A stretch of 64,000 nt of DNA, taken from positions 39,104 through 103,103 of the forward strand of contig CAIPZV010000008.1 of the NCBI GenBank assembly GCA_903869595.1, in the 5' to 3' direction. Within the stretch, counting starts at the first letter, position 1. The number at the start of each line of letters is the position of its first letter. The position numbers were made by a program, and so were the translations under genes. The notes under the pieces are model-generated. The model was given only the letters and a program-made list of their open reading frames with translations, did no database searches and was not told where the DNA came from. Source of the stretch: an uncultured beta proteobacterium. GTDB taxonomy: Bacteria; Pseudomonadota; Gammaproteobacteria; Burkholderiales; Burkholderiaceae_C. This document shows positions 37,271 to 46,778 of the stretch, one piece after another.

Positions 37271-37656
37271 TCGATGGGGCCACTCGTCTGGAATGCAGCC
37301 CCCCACGCACAAGCAAACGGCTTGCCGATTGCAAGTGAGTACGATGAATAGCCGTACATTCGGGCGCTGCGAGCACATTGAAGCCTACTTAGGCTTCGAT
37401 GTAATCACCGATTCTCACTTCACACACATCCCAGTCGTGTCCTCTTTGGCCACCCATGTGTGGCAACTGGGGGGTCGCACCAACGATTAGCGGTAGATGG
37501 CAGCCGCAGCACCAGTGTGCGACCCAACTTTGTTTACTTACCGTCTCGCAACGCTATGCGGCTGGTAGGCCGCAAGCTTGACTGGAAGACGCGCAATAAA
37601 AAGTCCAGGCAAGACCGCCAATCATGTGGCGGCATACCGAAAACTACTTCCGATTT
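37271..37656. other. 386-base accessory gap without a convincing gene
   Basis: ORFs of 66-88 codons are open here but have no family resemblance. Structure seen: a hairpin GAAGCCTA-CT-TAGGCTTC (37380-37397) and a 9-bp inverted repeat GGGTCGCAC (37472-37480) / GTGCGACCC (37517-37525). The stretch separates two accessory modules and may be remnant DNA from their acquisition. Confidence 0.5.
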
Positions 37657-38169
37657 TTATCGCCGACGTCTGGGGATGCTGCTGACTGGCTTTATAGGCT
37701 CATAGGCTTTGAGGCCCGCATCGCCCGTCAGGATTTCCACAAAATAGCCTGCTTGGGCGTAGTACTCGGCCACATCTTTGATTGTGTGATCGCCAATCGA
37801 GACGCCCCCAGCCGCCAATTCGGGCCAAGTTGCCGCCAATGTCCGTAAGTTGTCGGTTTCCCACAAAGATGATTGTTCGGTAAAAGCCGCCCATGGCGAT
37901 TGGGCATCTGCTGCTTCTTTCAAATACCTTGCCAAATCTTGGGCGCGCTCATACCTTTGCCCGGGCGCTTTCGCAATGTGGTTACCCGTCTCGATCAAGG
38001 TTGCGATAGGCAACACAAATGTGCTGCCTTGACTGCGCTCTTTTTCAAGCAGTTGCGCAATGCGTGCATGATCCCAGAAGTCATCTTTAGGCCCGGCCTT
38101 TTCTTTACCCGGCACCTGCAACCAGCAGCACAATACCGAGGTGTCGAGAATCAAAACCCGATTACTCAA
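37657..38169 (-). CDS. PIN-domain protein paired with an SMC-like ATPase
   Basis: 170 residues from a TTG at 38169, the first plausible start: it begins SNRVLILDTSVLCCWL at the PIN first strand and has GGGAGA upstream. The overlapping longer frame from 38211 would lie wholly inside the ATPase gene. Putative acidic site: D9, E60 (LIETGNHI), D127/D132 (IGDHTIKDVAEYY) and D150 (ILTGDAGLKAY). It is therefore probably a metal-dependent nuclease. It overlaps the ATPase gene by 8 bases, so the two are likely made together as one system. There is no RHH or AbrB antitoxin gene next to it. Confidence 0.8.
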   Translation of the reverse strand: MSNRVLILDTSVLCCWLQVPGKEKAGPKDDFWDHARIAQLLEKERSQGSTFVLPIATLIETGNHIAKAPGQRYERAQDLARYLKEAADAQSPWAAFTEQSSLWETDNLRTLAATWPELAAGGVSIGDHTIKDVAEYYAQAGYFVEILTGDAGLKAYEPIKPVSSIPRRRR

Positions 38170-39451
38170 AAGACATCTCCCGCTGAGCGTATGCAGTCTG
38201 CTCGAAGGCAATGCTTTTTTCGATCAGCCCCTGGCTTGACAAGCGGCCAATCGGTCCTTGGGCCAGTAACTTGGGAAGTTGCGCAATGTCCTCCAGCAAT
38301 GTCAGCATGCTGTGTCCGGTAGCGGGGTCGCGGTTGGCCACAGTGATAAATGGCACCATCTGCGTGCCCATGGCGTCCAGCAAGGCCGGGTTGTGTGTTG
38401 TCACCAGCACATCCACACCCCGATCTGCACCCACGGTTTTCAGCATGTCGAGTAACAACTTGGCCCGTGATGGGTGCAGGCCGTTGTCCACTTCCTCGAT
38501 CACCAACAAGCTGTATTGGGGCCGCGTGAGCAGCGCCGTCAAGATGGCCAAAAACCGCAGGGTGCCATCCGACATGCCGCGTGCATCCACGGTGGGCGGT
38601 GGCCCGGCGTCCAGCCAATGCTCTTCGCAGTACAACATCGCGTCCGATTGAAATTTGCCAACCGTCTCGGCATACACACGCCGAATGTCACGTTCAGGCA
38701 ACTGACTCGCGTATTTCGTTAGCACTGCTTCAATCTCTTGTTGCTTGTCTTGCGGCAATGCTGCCAACACACCTGCAATATTGGAAGCGTCTGACTCCAA
38801 TTTGTCAGACAAAGCAGAGAAGCCACGCATGTGTGAAGGAATCGGATCCAAAATGAAAATTTCACGCAGGCTCGAAATGACGGTCTGTACGCCATCTTGA
38901 ATTTCCTGACGCAGCTTTTGACCCATCAACTGAAACAAAATCGAATTGGCCCGGCTCAGTTGGCGCGGCGTACCCTGTTTTTCGTTGTAAAGGCGGGCTA
39001 TGATGGTTGGCGCATCATCCGCGCAAGTATCTGTACGAAGCAGCTGTATTTGCCCCGCCTCGGATTTACGTTGCCCGTTTTTTCCGGCTCTGAATTTTGT
39101 ACGCGTGAGCTTTTCTGAAAACAGATCACAGCGACTGTCGGTGATTTTCCCCTCTAGTCTGTACTCGTAGTCCGTGAGTTCATCGGGACGGCAAACCACG
39201 CTGAGCGCAAACACAGCACCTGGCTGCCGTGCCGCCCACTCTACCCCGCCTCGCAACGGGGTTTGCGTGCCGTCGCCTTTCAGAGCTGATGTGAGCATAG
39301 AGCCAGAAGCCACTCGGTTCAGCAACAAAAGTGCGTCGAGCGCATTGGATTTTCCGCTGGCATTGGTACCAACCAGGATCGACAAAGGGTCAGTATGCAG
39401 AGATGCAATTTCATAACTCTTCCAGTTTTCTAGTTTCAGTTCTGTGATCAT
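38162..39451 (-). CDS. AAA_21/OLD-like SMC-type ATPase
   Basis: 429 residues from ATG 39451. N-terminal ITELKLENWKSYE is the usual RecF/SMC-type start. Walker A is GTNASGKSN (28-36), the signature is RGMSDGTLRFLAILTAL, Walker B is LLVIEEVDNGLHPSRAKLLL, and the H-loop is DVLVTTHNPALLDAMG. No C-terminal TOPRIM domain is seen, which separates it from OLD nucleases. Such stand-alone ATPases act as sensors in several phage-defence systems, with the effector encoded next door; here the partner is the PIN protein. The gene lies 130 bases downstream of parC. Confidence 0.87.
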   Translation of the reverse strand: MITELKLENWKSYEIASLHTDPLSILVGTNASGKSNALDALLLLNRVASGSMLTSALKGDGTQTPLRGGVEWAARQPGAVFALSVVCRPDELTDYEYRLEGKITDSRCDLFSEKLTRTKFRAGKNGQRKSEAGQIQLLRTDTCADDAPTIIARLYNEKQGTPRQLSRANSILFQLMGQKLRQEIQDGVQTVISSLREIFILDPIPSHMRGFSALSDKLESDASNIAGVLAALPQDKQQEIEAVLTKYASQLPERDIRRVYAETVGKFQSDAMLYCEEHWLDAGPPPTVDARGMSDGTLRFLAILTALLTRPQYSLLVIEEVDNGLHPSRAKLLLDMLKTVGADRGVDVLVTTHNPALLDAMGTQMVPFITVANRDPATGHSMLTLLEDIAQLPKLLAQGPIGRLSSQGLIEKSIAFEQTAYAQREMSFE

Positions 39452-39581
39452 GTGTTCCCCAGCAATATTCACCAACCAGAAGGATAAGTCATACAGGCTA
39501 TTCTCCCTGCAACGGGCGACGAAGATTAGAAGTATTCGCCCACCACTTGGACACCAAATACCTAAAACATCCCTTAGTAGT

Positions 39582-41987
39582 TCACTCCACCCGCGCCACC
39601 GCCGCCGGCTTAAATCCCAGATCTGCCGCCTTGCCTTTGCGGGCACGCGCGCCACGGGCGTTGTTCAGGCTGCGGATTTCCAAGGTCTCTTCGCGCTCTT
39701 TACCGCCCCGGCCAATCCCCGAAATGCGCACGCTGCGGGTGTAGGCCGCGGCCCCGGCCAAGGTGTCTTTGCCGTCTAAATCCAGCAGCATCAAACCGCG
39801 CCCGCCTTTTTCCATGGTCTTGAGCTCGGACAACTTGAAGGTGAGGATGCGGCCTAGCGTGGAGGCACAAGCCACATCAGTGGCGGTTGCCACCAGGACA
39901 CGCGCAGCGTTTTGCACCGTGGCAGGCGTGGCGGCATGGGCTGGCAGGCTGGCACCAGCAATCAATGAAGGAGCGCACACGCTTTCGCCGGTATTACAAG
40001 TGACAAAGGCTTTACCCGCTTTGTTGCGCGAAATCATGTTTTCTATGGTGGCCATAAAGCCATAACCCGCGCTGCTGGAAATCAGCAGTTGCGCCGTAGC
40101 CGGGCCGGCAAAGTAATGCAAGATTTGCGTGCCCGCCTCCAACTCAATCAGACTAGTGAGCGGCTGCCCGTCGCCACGCCCACCCGGCAGCAAAGCCACC
40201 GCCACCGAATACACCCGGCCGTTAGACCCAAAGGCGAGCAAGGTATCGACACTGCGGCATTCAAAGGTGGCGTAGAGCGCATCGCCCGCCTTAAAGGCAA
40301 AGCCCGCCGCCTCGTGCCCGTGACCGCCGCGGGCGCGCACCCAACCTTTGTCGCTGACCACGACCGTCACCGGCTCATCGACGATTTTGATTTCGGCCAC
40401 GGCTTTTTTCTCGGCCTGGATCAGCGTGCGCCGCGCATCGGCAAAGGTTTTGGCATCCGCCTCGATTTCCTTGACCATCAAGCGGCGCAGGCTGGCCGGG
40501 TTGTCCAAAATGTCTTCCAGCTTTTTTTGCTCGTCGCGCAGTTCAGAAAGCTCTTGCTCGATCTTGATCGCCTCCAGACGCGCCAATTGGCGCAGGCGGA
40601 TTTCCAGGATGTCTTCGGCCTGGCGCTCTGACAGGCGAAAGCGCTCCATCAGCGCGCTGCGCGGCTCATCTGACTGGCGGATGATGGCAATCACTTCGTC
40701 GATATTGAGCAGCACCAATTGCCGCCCTTCCAGAATATGGATGCGATCGAGCACCTTGCCCAGGCGGTGGCGCGAGCGCCGCTCCACCGTGGTCTGGCGA
40801 AAGGCAATCCACTCGGTCAGCATCTGGCGGAAAGACTTTTGCGTAGGCCGCCCATCCAGCCCCACCATGGTCAGGTTGATGGGCGCCGAGCTTTCCAAAC
40901 TGGTATGCGCCAGCAGCGCGGTAATGAGTTCTTGCTGCTCAATGCGGCTGGTCTTGGGCTCGAACACCAGACGCACCGCCGCTTCTTTGCCCGACTCGTC
41001 ACGCACCAAATCGAGCACCGCCAGCATGCTGGCCTTGAGCTGCAACTGGTCTTGCGACAAGGCTTTTTTACCCGCCTTGACCTTGGGGTTGGTGAGTTCT
41101 TCAATCTCTTCAAGCACCCGCTGGCTGCTCACGCCCGGCGGCAATTCAGTCACCACCAATTGCCACTGGCCGCGCGCCATGTCCTCAATCTTCCAGCGCG
41201 CACGCACCTTGAGCGAGCCGCGCCCAGTCCGGTAAGCGTCGGCTATATCGGTACTGCTGCTGATGATCTGTCCGCCGCCGGGATAGTCCGGGCCGGGTAC
41301 CAGCGCCAGTAATTCTTCGTCGCTGGTTTTGGGGTTTTTGATCAAAGCCACGCAAGCGTCCGCCACCTCACGCAAATTGTGGCTGGGGATTTCGGTCGCC
41401 AGGCCCACCGCGATGCCGCTGGCGCCGTTAAGCAGCGCAAAAGGCAGGCGCGCTGGCAACTGACTGGGCTCTTCGGTGGAGCCATCGTAATTGGGCACGA
41501 AATCCACGGTTCCCTGGTCGATTTCGTCCAGCAACAAACTGGTGATTTTGGCCAGCCGCGCTTCGGTATAGCGCATAGCCGCCGCGCCATCGCCATCGCG
41601 CGAACCGAAATTACCCTGCCCGTCGATCAGCGGATAACGCTGCGAAAAGTCCTGCGCCATACGCACCAAGGCGTCATACGCGGCCTGGTCGCCATGCGGA
41701 TGAAAGCGGCCTAGCACATCACCGACCACCCGCGCGCTCTTGACCGGCTTGGCACCGGTGTTGTTATTGGTACCGCCAAAGCCCAGCCCCATGCGCGACA
41801 TGGAATACAAAATGCGCCGCTGCACCGGCTTTTGCCCGTCGCACACATCCGGCAACGCACGGCCCTTCACCACGGAGAGCGCGTATTCCAAATAAGCGCG
41901 CTGCGCATAGGTGGCCAAGTTGAGCTGATCGTCACCTTCGGGCGGGAGGGCTGGTGGGGAAGCATCGAGGGCGAAAAGATCGGTCAT
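39582..41987 (-). CDS. parC: DNA topoisomerase IV subunit A
   Basis: 801 residues; breaks and reseals DNA to decatenate daughter chromosomes, working with ParE. Motifs: [35 protein letters not shown] and the active-site Tyr140 in [10 protein letters not shown]. Long coiled-coil (about 430-540) and beta-pinwheel C-terminal domains follow. Somewhat longer than E. coli ParC (752). Its ATG overlaps the stop of the rhuM-like gene (ATGA), so its translation may depend on that gene. Confidence 0.96.
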   Translation of the reverse strand: MTDLFALDASPPALPPEGDDQLNLATYAQRAYLEYALSVVKGRALPDVCDGQKPVQRRILYSMSRMGLGFGGTNNNTGAKPVKSARVVGDVLGRFHPHGDQAAYDALVRMAQDFSQRYPLIDGQGNFGSRDGDGAAAMRYTEARLAKITSLLLDEIDQGTVDFVPNYDGSTEEPSQLPARLPFALLNGASGIAVGLATEIPSHNLREVADACVALIKNPKTSDEELLALVPGPDYPGGGQIISSSTDIADAYRTGRGSLKVRARWKIEDMARGQWQLVVTELPPGVSSQRVLEEIEELTNPKVKAGKKALSQDQLQLKASMLAVLDLVRDESGKEAAVRLVFEPKTSRIEQQELITALLAHTSLESSAPINLTMVGLDGRPTQKSFRQMLTEWIAFRQTTVERRSRHRLGKVLDRIHILEGRQLVLLNIDEVIAIIRQSDEPRSALMERFRLSERQAEDILEIRLRQLARLEAIKIEQELSELRDEQKKLEDILDNPASLRRLMVKEIEADAKTFADARRTLIQAEKKAVAEIKIVDEPVTVVVSDKGWVRARGGHGHEAAGFAFKAGDALYATFECRSVDTLLAFGSNGRVYSVAVALLPGGRGDGQPLTSLIELEAGTQILHYFAGPATAQLLISSSAGYGFMATIENMISRNKAGKAFVTCNTGESVCAPSLIAGASLPAHAATPATVQNAARVLVATATDVACASTLGRILTFKLSELKTMEKGGRGLMLLDLDGKDTLAGAAAYTRSVRISGIGRGGKEREETLEIRSLNNARGARARKGKAADLGFKPAAVARVE

Positions 41988-43060
41988 TTTTTGCGAGGAG
42001 TATTGGGTTTTGTGTTCAGGAGTTTTTTGGGGTGGAGGCTTGTATTGCTGCCCTTGGGCAAGGCCGCCATCGCCCGGTCAAAGTCGCTTTCCATGATGTC
42101 CACCGCACGCACATGTTCTAAATTGAAAAATTCGAATTGCGCCTCAGCATGGACTAGGGCCATTTCGCGTGAGATTTTTCCAGCGTGGTCCAAAATGTCA
42201 CGGTCGTTGATGCTCAAAAAACCGTGGAGTTTGGCGATCCAATCGTCCATGTCCATGGCAACGCGGCGCATGGCCTGGCCTTGGGCAAAAACAAGGTATT
42301 GCTCCACCAAGTTGTTAAGTGCAGCCAGTTCTTCGGCGTTCAGGTAATTTTTGGCGATGCCCACATCCGGCTTGCGCGGCTTGCCGCCGTGGGCACTGCC
42401 CTTCCAGGTGGTCAAGCCCATATGGGGTTTAGTTTTGTCGGCGCGGCTGTGGATGATTTCAGCCGCCGTTTTCCCGGTAATTGCCCAATGCAATTTGTTT
42501 TGCACAGTTTGAAAGAACAGAATGCTTTGCGGCTGTGTGGGGTCGTAGTCGATGCTAGTGGCGTAGATGTCGGTTATTTTTTGATAGAAGCGCCGCTCCG
42601 AGGAGCGAATGTCTTGAATGCGTGCCAGCAGCTCATCAAAGTAGTCGCTGCCTGCAGGGCCGGGGTTTTTCAGGCGTTCGTCGTCCAGCAAAAAGCCCTT
42701 GCTCAAATATTCGCGCAATTGCTGCGTGGCCCAGATACGAAAGCGCGTGGCCACGGCGCTTTTGACGCGGTAGCCCACGCTGAGCACCGCATCGAGGTTG
42801 TAGTGACGGCTTTGGCGAGAGACTTGGCGACTGCCTTCTTGGCGAACCGACAAGAAATCCTTGTGAGTTGCCTCGGGCTGCAATTCCCCCTCGTCATAAA
42901 CGTTTTGCAAGTGCAGGCTGATGTTTTGCTGGGTCGTCTGAAACAACTGCGCCATTTGCTGTTGGGTCAGCCACAGAGTGTCGGCCTGCACTTGGGCCGC
43001 AATCTGGATGCGCCCGTCTGCGGTTTGGTAGATCAGCAAGGGAGTGGGCTGGGTGCTCAT
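41984..43060 (-). CDS. rhuM: RhuM-family protein inserted between parE and parC
   Basis: 358 residues with strong family features: [79 protein letters not shown], then [19 protein letters not shown]. Homologues (RhuM of the Salmonella SPI-3 island) are mobile accessory proteins resembling Bro-N/KilA-N-type DNA-binding domains; the function is unsettled and phage defence or toxin-antitoxin roles have been suggested. Here it sits in the parE-parC operon, 134 bases after parE and overlapping parC by 4 bases. Confidence 0.9.
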   Translation of the reverse strand: MSTQPTPLLIYQTADGRIQIAAQVQADTLWLTQQQMAQLFQTTQQNISLHLQNVYDEGELQPEATHKDFLSVRQEGSRQVSRQSRHYNLDAVLSVGYRVKSAVATRFRIWATQQLREYLSKGFLLDDERLKNPGPAGSDYFDELLARIQDIRSSERRFYQKITDIYATSIDYDPTQPQSILFFQTVQNKLHWAITGKTAAEIIHSRADKTKPHMGLTTWKGSAHGGKPRKPDVGIAKNYLNAEELAALNNLVEQYLVFAQGQAMRRVAMDMDDWIAKLHGFLSINDRDILDHAGKISREMALVHAEAQFEFFNLEHVRAVDIMESDFDRAMAALPKGSNTSLHPKKLLNTKPNTPRKK

Positions 43061-43194
43061 AGCTGTGGCTTGGCAATGGCGTGAAATGTGTGCTCAGAAA
43101 ACGGTTTTGAGGTGGCTGGTCATAAATACTTTTGCAAAATCGCCTGCTATTGCGCGGGGGCTGCGGCAACCCACATCAGTAATCACTGTTGACG

Positions 43195-45195
43195 TCAAAC
43201 GTCGATTTCGACGCTGTCGCCATGCAACTCCATCAACTCCCGCCGCGCCGCCGCCTCGCCCTTGCCCATCAGCTTGGTAATCAAAGACTCGGTCGCTGCA
43301 AAATCAATCGCCCCCAAAGCCACCGGCAACAAACGCCGCGTGTCCGGATTGAGGGTGGTATCCCAGAGTTGCTCAGCATTCATCTCGCCCAGCCCCTTAA
43401 ACCGGCTAATGTTCCAGGCGCCTTCGCGCACGCCCTCTTTGCGCAGCTTGTCCAAAATCGCACCCATTTCGCCCGCGTCCAGCGCATAGGCCTTAGACGC
43501 CGGCTTTTTACCCCGCGCCGGCGCATCCACCCTGAAAAGCGGGGGCCGCGCCACATACACATGGCCAGCCTCGATCAGCTTGGGGAAATGCCGGAAAAAC
43601 AATGTCAGCAAAAGCACCTGAATATGCGAGCCATCCACGTCCGCGTCGCTCAGAATGCACACCTTGCCATAGCGCAGGCCGCTCAAATCAGGCGTGTCAT
43701 CCGGCCCGTGCGGGTCTACGCCAATGGCCACCGAAATATCATGAATCTCGGTGTTGGCAAAGAGCCGGTCGCGGTCCACTTCCCATGTGTTGAGCACTTT
43801 GCCGCGCAGCGGCAGGATGGCCTGGTTTTCTTTGTCGCGCCCCATCTTGGCGCTGCCGCCCGCCGAGTCGCCCTCGACCAGAAACACTTCGTTATAGGCC
43901 AAATCCCGGCTTTCGCAATCGGTCAGCTTGCCGGGCAAAACCGCCACGCCAGAGCTTTTGCGCTTCTCCACTTTTTGTCCTGCGCGCTGGCGGGTTTGCG
44001 CTGCCTTGATCGCCAGTTCGGCCAGCCTTTTACCGTAATCCACATGCTGGTTCAGCCACAACTCCAATGCGGGGCGCACATAGCCCGATACCAAACGCAC
44101 CGCGTCACGCGAATTCAGGCGCTCTTTGATCTGGCCTTGGAACTGCGGGTCTAGCACCTTGGCCGACAGAACATAACTGGCCCGCGCAAACACGTCTTCG
44201 GGCATGAGCTTGACGCCTTTGGGCAACAGCGCATGCATCTCTATAAAGCTTTTTACGGCGTTAAACAAGCCATCGCGCAAGCCGCTTTCGTGCGTGCCGC
44301 CCGCGCTGGTGGGGATCAGGTTGACATAGCTCTCGCGCACGGGGTGGCCGTCTTCGGTAAATGCCACGCACCAGGCGGCGCCCTCGCCTTCGGCAAAGCT
44401 ATCACTATTGCCGTCAGCAAAACCCTCGCCCTCAAACAGCGGAATCACCGGATCGGCGTTGAGCGACTGCGTCAGGTAGTCGCGCAAGCCGCCTTTGTAC
44501 AGCCAAGATTGGGTTTCTTTGGTTTTTTCGTTCAGCAAGGTGACCGTCACGCCGGGCATGAGCACGGCTTTGCTGCGAAGCAAATGTGCCAGGTCGCCCA
44601 TGGGCAGGGCAGAGGATTCGAAATATTTGCCGTCCGGCCACACGCGCACCGAAGTGCCGGACTTGCGATCGCCCTCAGCCAGGGGCCTTATAGATAGCTT
44701 TTGGGTGACGTCCCCGCCCTGAAACACCAAGTGCGCCACCGCGCCTTCACGAAAGGAAGTTGCCTCCAGGCGCTTGGCCAGGGCATTGGTCACGCTCACC
44801 CCCACGCCATGCAAACCACCCGAAAAGCTATAGGCCCCGCCTTTGCCCTTATCAAACTTGCCGCCCGCATGCAGGCGGGTGAACACCAGTTCGATGACCG
44901 GGGATTTTTCTTCCGGGTGCATGCCAAAGGGAATGCCGCGCCCGTCGTCGTCGATGGTGACGGATCCGTCGGTATGCAATATGACTTTGATTTTCTTGCC
45001 GTGCCCGGCCAGGGCTTCGTCGGCGGCGTTGTCCAGTACTTCCTGGATCACGTGCAGCGGGTTGTCGGTGCGGGTGTACATACCCGGACGCTGTTTGACC
45101 GGCTCGAGTCCTTTGAGGACGCGGATCGAGCCTTCGGAATAGGCATTGGCGGCGGACTTGGCCGAGGCGACAGGGGTGGGGGCTTTGGCTGACAT
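43195..45195 (-). CDS. parE: DNA topoisomerase IV subunit B
   Basis: 666 residues; GHKL ATPase subunit of topoisomerase IV. Motifs: VLKGLEPVKQRPGMYTRTDN, ATP site VLDNAADEALAGH and DDDGRGIPFGMHP, GGLHGVGVSVTNAL, and the TOPRIM part with LVEGDSAGGSAKMGRD and ILSDADVDGSHIQVLLLTLF. C-terminal FKGLGEMNAEQLWDTTLNP is intact. A LexA-like box lies 33 bases upstream of its start. Confidence 0.96.
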   Translation of the reverse strand: MSAKAPTPVASAKSAANAYSEGSIRVLKGLEPVKQRPGMYTRTDNPLHVIQEVLDNAADEALAGHGKKIKVILHTDGSVTIDDDGRGIPFGMHPEEKSPVIELVFTRLHAGGKFDKGKGGAYSFSGGLHGVGVSVTNALAKRLEATSFREGAVAHLVFQGGDVTQKLSIRPLAEGDRKSGTSVRVWPDGKYFESSALPMGDLAHLLRSKAVLMPGVTVTLLNEKTKETQSWLYKGGLRDYLTQSLNADPVIPLFEGEGFADGNSDSFAEGEGAAWCVAFTEDGHPVRESYVNLIPTSAGGTHESGLRDGLFNAVKSFIEMHALLPKGVKLMPEDVFARASYVLSAKVLDPQFQGQIKERLNSRDAVRLVSGYVRPALELWLNQHVDYGKRLAELAIKAAQTRQRAGQKVEKRKSSGVAVLPGKLTDCESRDLAYNEVFLVEGDSAGGSAKMGRDKENQAILPLRGKVLNTWEVDRDRLFANTEIHDISVAIGVDPHGPDDTPDLSGLRYGKVCILSDADVDGSHIQVLLLTLFFRHFPKLIEAGHVYVARPPLFRVDAPARGKKPASKAYALDAGEMGAILDKLRKEGVREGAWNISRFKGLGEMNAEQLWDTTLNPDTRRLLPVALGAIDFAATESLITKLMGKGEAAARRELMELHGDSVEIDV

Positions 45196-45227
45196 GGGGG
45201 CCGATTGTAGTGCGAAAGGCCTTATTT

Positions 45228-45247
45228 AACTGTATATAAATCCAGTT
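45228..45247. promoter_or_regulatory. LexA-like (SOS) box upstream of parE
   Basis: AACTGTATATAAATCCAGTT matches CTGT-N8-ACAG with one mismatch (CCAG) and has AACTG/CAGTT symmetrical ends. It is 33 bases ahead of parE on the minus strand and 69 bases ahead of the MFS gene on the plus strand. Either or both could be SOS-controlled. Confidence 0.5.
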
Positions 45248-45315
45248 ACTCAGGCGCGCCAGTTGTCACTCTTGCATCCCTTATCAACCCGGCTTACTGC
45301 GCTACTACCCTGCAA

Positions 45316-46566
45316 ATGGCTATATTCAAGCCTATGCAAAACCCTCACGCACCGCAAGCAGCACTGCCGTTGTTTCAAGTTCTGGCCTGTGGCGCCGCCA
45401 TTGTGACCATGTCAATGGGCATACGCCACGGCTTTGGCCTATGGCTGCAACCTACCACGCAGGCGCACGATTGGACACGCCAAATTTATGGCTTGGCTAT
45501 GGCCATCCAGAACCTTTCCTGGGGCCTTGCCGGGGTGTTTGTGGGCATGGTGGCCGATCGCTTTGGCGCTTTTCGGGTTCTGATTGCGGGGGGCCTGCTG
45601 TATGCCTTAGGCCTGATCGGTATGGCGCACGCCGATACGCCTTGGCAATTGATGCTGACCACGGGGGTGACGCTGGGAATCGCCCAGGCGGGCACCACCT
45701 ATGCCGTGGTCTACGGCGTGATCGGGCGCAATGTGCCCGCTGAACGCCGCTCCTGGGCGATGGGTGTCACCGCAGCAGCGGGCTCCTTCGGGCAATTTTT
45801 GATGGTGCCGATTGAGGGCGGCTTGATCGAAAGCCTGGGCTGGCAAAACGCGCTGGTGGCGTTGGCGGCCATGGCCTTGGTGATACTGCCCCTGGCCCGC
45901 GGCCTACGTGAACCGGCGTTTGGCGTGGGCGCGGCCCCGCCACGAGAGCAGAGCATTGTGCAAGCCTTGGTGGAGGCTTTTCGCTATCCCAGCTTCCAAC
46001 TCTTGATGGCCGGTTATTTCGTCTGCGGGTTTCAGGTGGTGTTCATCGGCGTGCATATGCCCAGCTACCTCAAAGACCACGGCCTGAGCCCCCAGGTCGC
46101 CAGTTATGCCCTGGCTTTAGTCGGCCTGTTTAACGTGTTTGGCACCTATATCTCGGGCGCCTTAGGACAGCGCATGCCCAAACGGCTGATTCTTTCGTTC
46201 ATCTATTTCGCCCGCGCCATCGTGATTGCGATTTTTATCAGCGTGCCGCTGTCGCCTACGAGCGTCTATATCTTTAGCGCGGTGATGGGCCTTTTGTGGC
46301 TGTCGACGGTGCCTGCCACGAATGCCACGATTGCGCAAATTTTCGGCGTGGCGCATTTGTCCATGCTCGGCGGCTTTGTGTTTTTAAGCCACCAGATCGG
46401 ATCATTTCTGGGCGTGTGGCTGGGCGGCTATCTGTATGACACCACCGGCAGCTACGACGTAGCTTGGTACCTGGCGATTGCGCTGGGCGTTTTTGCCGGT
46501 TTGGTCAATCTGCCGGTCAAAGAAGCTGCGATTGCCCGCACCCCCCACTTGAGCCCGGCCCATTGA
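45316..46566 (+). CDS. Major facilitator superfamily transporter
   Basis: 416 residues (or 410 from the ATG at 45334), with twelve predicted membrane spans. The A-motif-like loop is GMVADRFGAFRVLIAG, and other stretches are SMGIRHGFGLWLQPTT and QIGSFLGVWLGGYLYDTTGS. The family resembles MCT/oxalate-formate-type MFS carriers of organic acids common in Comamonadaceae. The substrate is not known. Followed closely by a small membrane protein gene. Confidence 0.9.
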   Translation: MAIFKPMQNPHAPQAALPLFQVLACGAAIVTMSMGIRHGFGLWLQPTTQAHDWTRQIYGLAMAIQNLSWGLAGVFVGMVADRFGAFRVLIAGGLLYALGLIGMAHADTPWQLMLTTGVTLGIAQAGTTYAVVYGVIGRNVPAERRSWAMGVTAAAGSFGQFLMVPIEGGLIESLGWQNALVALAAMALVILPLARGLREPAFGVGAAPPREQSIVQALVEAFRYPSFQLLMAGYFVCGFQVVFIGVHMPSYLKDHGLSPQVASYALALVGLFNVFGTYISGALGQRMPKRLILSFIYFARAIVIAIFISVPLSPTSVYIFSAVMGLLWLSTVPATNATIAQIFGVAHLSMLGGFVFLSHQIGSFLGVWLGGYLYDTTGSYDVAWYLAIALGVFAGLVNLPVKEAAIARTPHLSPAH

Positions 46567-46568
46567 GC

Positions 46569-46730
46569 ATGGACGACCAGCACCTTGTATCCGATGGTTT
46601 GGGAAAGTCGCGCGTCAGCGGGTTGCTGCTGGGCATTGCATTGGCCGCCCTGCTGGCTGGGGTGTTTTATTTGTACAGCAATCCGCAGCTCGTGATCATG
46701 CTGACAGATCAGTTGTGGGCTTGTTTCTAG
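46569..46730 (+). CDS. Small single-span membrane protein (53 residues)
   Basis: ATG 46569 starts 2 bases after the MFS stop. The protein has a short charged N-terminus (MDDQHLVSDGLGKSR), one membrane helix (VSGLLLGIALAALLAGVFYL) and a short tail ending QLWACF. No known function. Its tight linkage suggests an accessory subunit of the MFS carrier or simply operon packing. Confidence 0.65.
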   Translation: MDDQHLVSDGLGKSRVSGLLLGIALAALLAGVFYLYSNPQLVIMLTDQLWACF

Positions 46731-46778
46731 CCCGACCCGTTTCCCGCTTATTTTTCCGCTTAAAGAAGTCATCGCCCT

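Noticed and set aside
39001..39080. Possible recent frameshift or truncation in the ATPase gene
   Set aside because: The frame is open from 39451 to 38162 with all ATPase motifs in order, so the gene looks intact.
37657..39451. Assignment of the ATPase-PIN pair to PARIS, RloAB or OLD-type systems
   Set aside because: Those partners or domains are TOPRIM-type; here the partner carries PIN-type acidic residues and the ATPase lacks a TOPRIM tail.
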